Positions 58,789 through 64,000 of a DNA stretch of 64,000 nucleotides are shown here, piece by piece. Every line of letters starts with the position of its first letter. Positions within the stretch are counted from its first letter, which is position 1. A program made the position numbers and the translations under genes. Origin of the DNA: Tetracentron sinense (taxonomy: Eukaryota > Streptophyta > Magnoliopsida > Trochodendrales > Trochodendraceae); contig CM026571.1 of assembly GCA_015143295.1 (NCBI GenBank), forward strand, positions 5,971,501-6,035,500, read 5' to 3'. Under the pieces are notes generated by a model, which saw only the letters and a list, made by a program, of their open reading frames with translations, was not told the origin of the DNA and made no database searches.

Positions 58789-61725
58789 TTATCCGGCCAA
58801 GTCATGGAGCAACTGTGCTCCCATCAAATTCCTGTAAGGCAGATTCTGCACCTGATCCCCGTCTAAAATCGAGTACTCATGAACTGGTTGGCAATCTTCA
58901 ATGTGGTCTCTAGGAAAGAGAGAGTGCTGGGACGGGGGCGAAAATGCTAGGCTCACACCACTCCCACCATGCTGTTGCAGACCCAACGTTAGAGAAACAT
59001 TGCTGCCGAAATTCTGATGGACACCACCATTAGTGTAAGAGAGAGTGCTGGGAATTTGGTGGTTGTAAGTTGAGAAATCCAAGTCTATTACACCAAGCAT
59101 CTCTGCAACTCCCCCAAACTGTTGTTGATGCTGCTGTGATTGTTGTTGTTGGTGGTGGTGGTAGTAGTAATTTTGATGGTTTCTAATATTCTTGGTATCA
59201 TTTTTCTCAGGGTGGTTGATGATGGAAGAGAGACACTCAGAGTCGATGCGGACAAGCTGCTCCGGTGATGGTTTCTGATCGTTGGAGTGCGACTGAGGAT
59301 CTTGATTAGGGCTGTGATTTTGATTCGGCCGGCCATTGTCGTCTAGGCCTGTAACCACATCTGAAGAGGCTATGTTGTCTTGCTCCTTTGTTTCTTCTAA
59401 GTACATCTCCTCCACCATGGGTTTCCATAGCCTAACCCTTGCATTAATAAACCAATTGGATACCTGTAGAAGCATATGTATACATCGTTTGTTTCTCCAT
59501 GTCACCACAAATTAGGGTTAAAACAATTTATATTTATATATATATATTGTGGTGGGATCTTAAGCTTAGAGACTCCATTGAGAATATAAATTCATGGACA
59601 AAAAATAAAAATATATGGAAGAGATGGAGACGTGCCTGGCTTCTCGACAGCCCAGCTTGGCGGGCTAGGATGTGTTTATCTACATCGCTTGGATACCTGC
59701 GAGGTTGTAATGGGCACAGTAATCAGTAGTTATTTAGTTTTACTACTACTTATAAGAAGATCAAAAGAACTTGTATGGTAAGAGAGAGAGAGAGAGAGAG
59801 AGATGGGTCCTCTACTATATCAGAAAAAAATCTTGATATTTGAATGATGATAGGCAGAAACTACCAAAATATCAAGTTCCTTTCACTAATTACATAGAAG
59901 AACTTCAGTACTAGATTGCAGTGTTGTTTTCCTTTGTCTGCAGAAAGTTTTGATTCTCATTACCATATTTAATTTCATGTAATTTGAGAAGAAAGTGAAT
60001 AGAGATTTACGGGTGAAGGAAGTGTTCGAACAGCCAAGCTCGAAGAACAGACACAGATCGTTCTGGGAGACCTCTTTGGGGTCTCCATGGATGAGTTTCT
60101 ATCATGCTCATCTGTTGAAAAGCCCTTTGATTTCTGAGAGTTTGGTCGAGAAGCTTGAGCCTCGGCGTCTCGCCTTTAGCCGTCCCTGGTGCAACTGGGT
60201 CGTCCTTCTCCCCCATTGCCTTCTTGGTGGCCTGAATCTGACCCACAATTCCATCTCTTAAACATCTGAAATGCCTTGACATGGCCTTTGAAGCTAACGC
60301 CGAATAGACCGTTGCAGCGTTGTTGCCGGCCACAGCTTCAAACGATGATACTACGGCCTTCATCTGATTACAGTAGTGCCTGTATCTTCTATCCACCTAA
60401 AAAAACAAAAAGAGAAGGAAGTTACAAAAATTTTCTACTCAAAACTGAGAATTACAGCATGGAAGATATGGTAGAGTGAGATGCCATTAAAAGAAATAGA
60501 ATAGAGGTTTCTGAAATTAAATAAAAGTCTCCAATTGCCGTCATGTATCCATTAATGGCGAAGGCCCGCAGTCGCTCAATTAGTTCAAGATTCAATCAAC
60601 CAACTACCCAGTAAAAGAGGAGCTTGGTTTCCATTATTTCAGTTTAAAAAGAAGTTTCTTCTCTGTAGTTTGAATAGTAAAAAGTGGGGGGAAAAAGGAA
60701 ATAAAGAGCTTTAATGGAGTAAAAGAAAATCATGAAGTCAAAGATACCTCTTCGAGCATGGAGAGCAACTTTGCTTTTCGTTTCTGTAATTCGAGGAGAT
60801 CTAGAGCGTACGGGGATTGCTTTCCTGAAGAACAACTACCATTTTCGCCCTCCCATTGATTGGTCTTCTGGTGCTTCTGCTTTGGTGGGTCATTTTGCTT
60901 TGTTCCGAGGTTGCAGAACTCGTTCAGAAGCTCTTGAGCAGGAGCTAAGTACTTTGAGTTCTTGAGCTGGAAGTGGGTTTGATGAAGATTTGATGTTTTT
61001 CCAAAATACCCATCTTGGAGTATATGCTGTTCTTGTTGCTGTTGAAGATTACCGGATTTTCCGAAGATCCCATCTCTTGAATTCGATGAAACAAACTTGA
61101 TATCATCTTGTTGTTGATGTTGATGATGATGGCTTGTCTCTCTCAGCTCGAACGACTGTAATCCAATATTAGAAGGCTTTTTTGAACACAGAGAGAGTGA
61201 GAGTCCTTGACTCGGTCGCTCGCTTCCTTCACAGGGAAAGACACACCTTAGAGAAGAATCATCGACGAGCAATCTGTTCTCCTGCCATGCCGAATCGGGT
61301 GCAACCATCAGATTCTCGCTTGTCGTTTCAGAAAAGCCGGCCGAGAAATCGGTTTTGTTGAACTCAGGTTGATAGAAATCGATCGTGGTTTCGTTAATCG
61401 ACTTGGAAGAACACGAACCCTGGTTTCCAGATTTGCCGAAGAACTCTTTCCACACAACTGAGTTACCAATATCTTTGTGCTGTAGATTCTTCGAAGAAGA
61501 CCCTAACATCTCCTTGCTAGTAGTCAAGTTGAAAAGCTCCGGATTAGATTCGAAGCTTTGCATATGGTTCACGAGATGGGTCTGGATATTTGGGTTGTTA
61601 GACGAGACATCTGAGTAATAAAACTCATTAGAAGAAACCATGTTTCTGAATTTATCTTCTCGAGATTCACGAGCCATGTAGCACGATTCTTCTTGTTCTT
61701 GCTGCTGTTTATACTGCTCTTGCAT
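58789..61725 (-). CDS. BEL1-like TALE homeodomain transcription factor, complete, 4 coding exons
   Basis: BELL proteins pair with KNOX partners in the nucleus to control meristem and organ development. Exons (high to low): 60748-61725, 60011-60396, 59636-59696, 58789-59463, in frame, giving 699 aa. Seen: Gln-rich stretches near 4-12 and 197-235, GLSLSL (174-179), the SKY box [11 protein letters not shown] (257-267), a BELL domain at about 303-380 ([16 protein letters not shown]), and a homeodomain at about 430-492 with the TALE PYP loop (455-457) and WFIN (479-482). The ZIBEL motif VSLTLGLQ is at 631-638 and the end is QLLHDLAG. Homeodomain exon 3 is 61 bp, and its donor is GC instead of GT. 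I chose ATG 61725 because an acceptor lies 42 bp upstream (61767). M17 (MARES) is an alternative start. It resembles proteins often named BLH1, but the exact orthologue is unresolved. Confidence 0.93.
59780..59803. repeat. (GA)n microsatellite in BELL intron 2
   Basis: A short uninterrupted GA tract within the intron between coding exons 2 and 3. Confidence 0.85.
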
Positions 61726-62815
61726 CTGCTGATGATTGTCGTTGATGGTGATGTGCCGATTCTGCACCTGAAATTCTATTAAAACCCACTCCAAGAGCAA
61801 ACCCACAACCCCACCATTAAAACATAATCGAAGAACACGAAACAATATTTATAAAATCCCAAGTTCCCTTTTTGCTCAAAGAAAATCAGAAAAAGCTTCA
61901 ATTTTTTTTCTCTTTTTCAGTCTGTTCTAAGGAGAGGATCTTGTTACCAACCAGCAAGACTGGGATCATCCACGGTCGTCTCGTCTCGATGATCTGGATC
62001 GTCAATCCTACAAATTTTTTGCAGGATGATGGTGGTGGTGGAAGAGGAGGTGTGCACTAAGCCTCCTTCTCAAACTTCTCTTAATTACCCAACATAGTAT
62101 ATCCTATCATGAAAACCAACCTCAGATGAAAGATCAATTACATTCTCTGAAATAATAGAGCAGATAGAGCTGATGACGACTACAAAGCCATGATCATTTA
62201 TTTTCTCTCTCTTTAGCCCAAGTGGGTCAATGCTCCATGATATAAATACAGCTAACTAGATCTTCCAGAAATTAAATCCCTTCAATTATTTCATAACCAA
62301 CAAATGATAATCTATTAAAACCTATAAAAATCAAAACCTAATAAGAAAATCAATATTAAAAAAATCTCCCCTGCTTTTCCAAGTATTGATACAGAAACTG
62401 GAATTAGCAGAAGAAATCATTTGTCCTTCGCCTGTACACAAACTACAAGCCGCCACATGACTTAGTGCCTTTTACTTGCATGAACTCAATCCCCAACCCC
62501 AACTCATACAGATTCAAGAAAAAATCCAAAAAGAAATTTACAGATCTTTGGTGAACACGAATCCCCATAAGTTATATCAAGTGAAAATTTTCTCAGGCTT
62601 TTCAGATGGGTTTCTGAGTCTCTTCTGTTTGGGACTGTTGAATCAGTTTTCTTCTGATCAAACAACAGTTTTTGTGAAGTTTTTGAGAGAGAGAGAGCGA
62701 GAGAATAGATGCTAATACAAAAATTCCAAAAATAGAGACTGTAGAAGAGATGAGATGAGGTGGTCCCGTCCTGTGTTTCCAACTAATTCCAATTAAAACA
62801 TCCATTAAAGGACTC
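61726..62815 (-). promoter_or_regulatory. BELL gene 5' leader with probable leader intron
   Basis: A good acceptor (TAGAATTTCAG) ends at 61768, and a donor candidate (AGATCT then GTAAAT) lies at 62541-62536. This would give a ~774 bp leader intron, a common arrangement in BELL genes. The first leader exon would contain the CT-rich tract CTCTCGCTCTCTCTCTCTC (62685-62703) and upstream ATGs, including one at 62782 that opens 92 codons if unspliced. The donor choice is inference. Confidence 0.4.
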
Positions 62816-62844
62816 TCTTGCATGGGACCGCATCAGTACTTTTT

Positions 62845-62856
62845 TTTATATATAAA
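62845..62856 (-). promoter_or_regulatory. TATA box of the BELL gene
   Basis: TTTATATATAAA, a palindromic TATA element, lies about 30 bp above the start of the inferred leader. Confidence 0.5.
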
Positions 62857-62859
62857 GAA

Positions 62860-64000
62860 TGTGGTCCCTTCGCTTTCTCCCCACCATTCTCTTACCCTTC
62901 CCTGTTAACACCATGGGGACTGCTAGTTTTACTCCGGGGAATAAAATAAACACTCCATCTCCTATGTAACTTGATCGGCTGGTGTAGTTAGCATTAACCT
63001 AAGAATTAATGCATACTCATGCGTTCTTTATTCTCAGCCAAAAACCCACATATGTTAAAGTTAAAGCAATGGTAAATGTTAGCTTTTCATTGGATTATCT
63101 CTAGTAGATGCCAAAAAATTGTCCCATCAACCACACATCATTCGACATGTGGCAATAAAAAAAAGAGATAAATCATTTCATTTTCTCTCATGTTTTTGAT
63201 TTCTCCGCCCTTGATACATCTCTTTATTTTATCGCCACATGTTGGATGATGTGTGATGCCCAAGACAATTTTTCTAGAACATGCGAGAGACAATTTGATG
63301 ACTCCTTGCTTCAATGAGTATGGAATGTTGATAGTAGGGCTAACACGACTTTTTGTTTTATTTTCCCAAGAGGAAGAGAGTGAAACTAGCAAAATCTTCA
63401 TCATCATCCCTGCTATACGCTGACGCCATTGGCTTTGGCGCTTCTTGCTGGTGTTTTTCGTGAGGAACAATACGCGCCAATGCCTACATTACTACGTGAA
63501 GAAGGGGTTGTCGCCTATTACTTACGAGTCTAGACTCGAGACCCTGTCCAACAGAGCCTTTTACTTTTAATCCTTAGGGTTAAAATTTTGGGCATTACTT
63601 GCCTTAAAATTCACTTTCTTTATGGATCAAACATGTATTATTGTCTTCCATTAAATTAAAAAAAGACACTCACTCGCATTCTCTCTAATAAAAAAGAAAA
63701 GGAGTCTTAAAAAAAAAAGGATGCTAGCATTATCCTAATAAATTTAACACTTAGGGTCAGTATTTTTCTAAAAAAAATTATTCTAAAAACCAAGGTCAAA
63801 TATATCACTTAATAGTTCATAAATCATATTCACATTTAAAGCGAGTTAAAAAAATGGTTTAAATACAAATAGGAGTTCTACTTCACCGTGTTGATCAAGT
63901 GGAGCCAGAAATTTTCATTGGGGGGCCGAAATACACGTATAAAAAAATTAAAGGATTTCATGGTATGAAACTTGGGTGTTTGGGGCATAGCCCCCGAGGA
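62860..64000. other. Upstream intergenic DNA with repeat fragments
   Basis: No gene is supported. Inverted phrases CATCATTCGACATGTGGCAA (63136-63155) and CACATGTTGGATGATGTG (63236-63253) suggest a small foldback element spanning about 63110-63300. A GTGGAGCCAG-family repeat begins near 63899 and runs off the window end, with GGGGCATAGCCCCCGAGG at 63982-63999. Confidence 0.45.

Noticed and set aside
60007..60396. Separate 129-codon gene
   Set aside because: It is exactly coding exon 2 of the BELL gene, flanked by an acceptor at 60397 and a donor at 60010.
61725..61845. BELL start at 61845 (40 more residues)
   Set aside because: The extension crosses a strong splice acceptor at 61768 and reads as hydrophobic non-conserved sequence. 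It is leader intron.
1..64000. A gene cluster or new multi-gene system
   Set aside because: The three genes have unrelated functions and separate promoters, and the rest is transposon-derived. I see no evidence for a coordinated system.

Overview
This is a 64 kb, AT-rich window of flowering-plant nuclear DNA. It has intron-containing genes with GT-AG splice sites, three genes matching well-known land-plant families, and dense nested transposon debris. The protein matches are to eudicot-type genes. I cannot name the species from sequence alone.

Layout. Positions 1-19,150 hold no gene I can support. They contain MITEs, foldback elements, SINE and LINE relics, a minisatellite and a dispersed repeat with the core TTAACYRTGGTTAAGATTCAC. 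From 19,216 to 25,350 (+) lies a complete eight-exon ferric-chelate reductase of the FRO family (725 aa reconstructed). Its 3.3 kb fourth intron carries a 1.6 kb foldback element, a 151 bp hairpin MITE and a CACTA-type relic. From 53,062 down to 26,905 (-) lies a complete 23-exon RIC1-like gene (1,126 aa reconstructed), a Rab-GEF subunit of the Golgi. It is stretched to 26 kb by transposons in its introns, including an 8.2 kb intron 20. FRO and RIC1 are convergent. From 61,725 down to 58,789 (-) lies a complete four-exon BEL1-like TALE homeodomain gene (699 aa reconstructed), with a 61 bp microexon that ends in a GC donor. Between RIC1 and the BELL gene (53.2-58.7 kb) are LINE, SINE and hAT relics and a clean 375 bp solo LTR with a 5 bp target duplication.

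The three genes are not a functional cluster: iron reduction at membranes, Golgi/endosome trafficking and developmental transcription are unrelated jobs. All exon boundaries were derived by hand from splice sites, reading-frame continuity and family conservation. Every junction keeps frame.

I found no CRISPR, rRNA, functional tRNA or operon-like system, and no convincing wholly new biological system. The strongest second-look items are the FRO intron 4 foldback, the GC-AG intron in the homeobox, the window-wide TTAACC/GGTTAA repeat, the gene-fragment-like insert in a hAT element, and several elements with exact target-site duplications.
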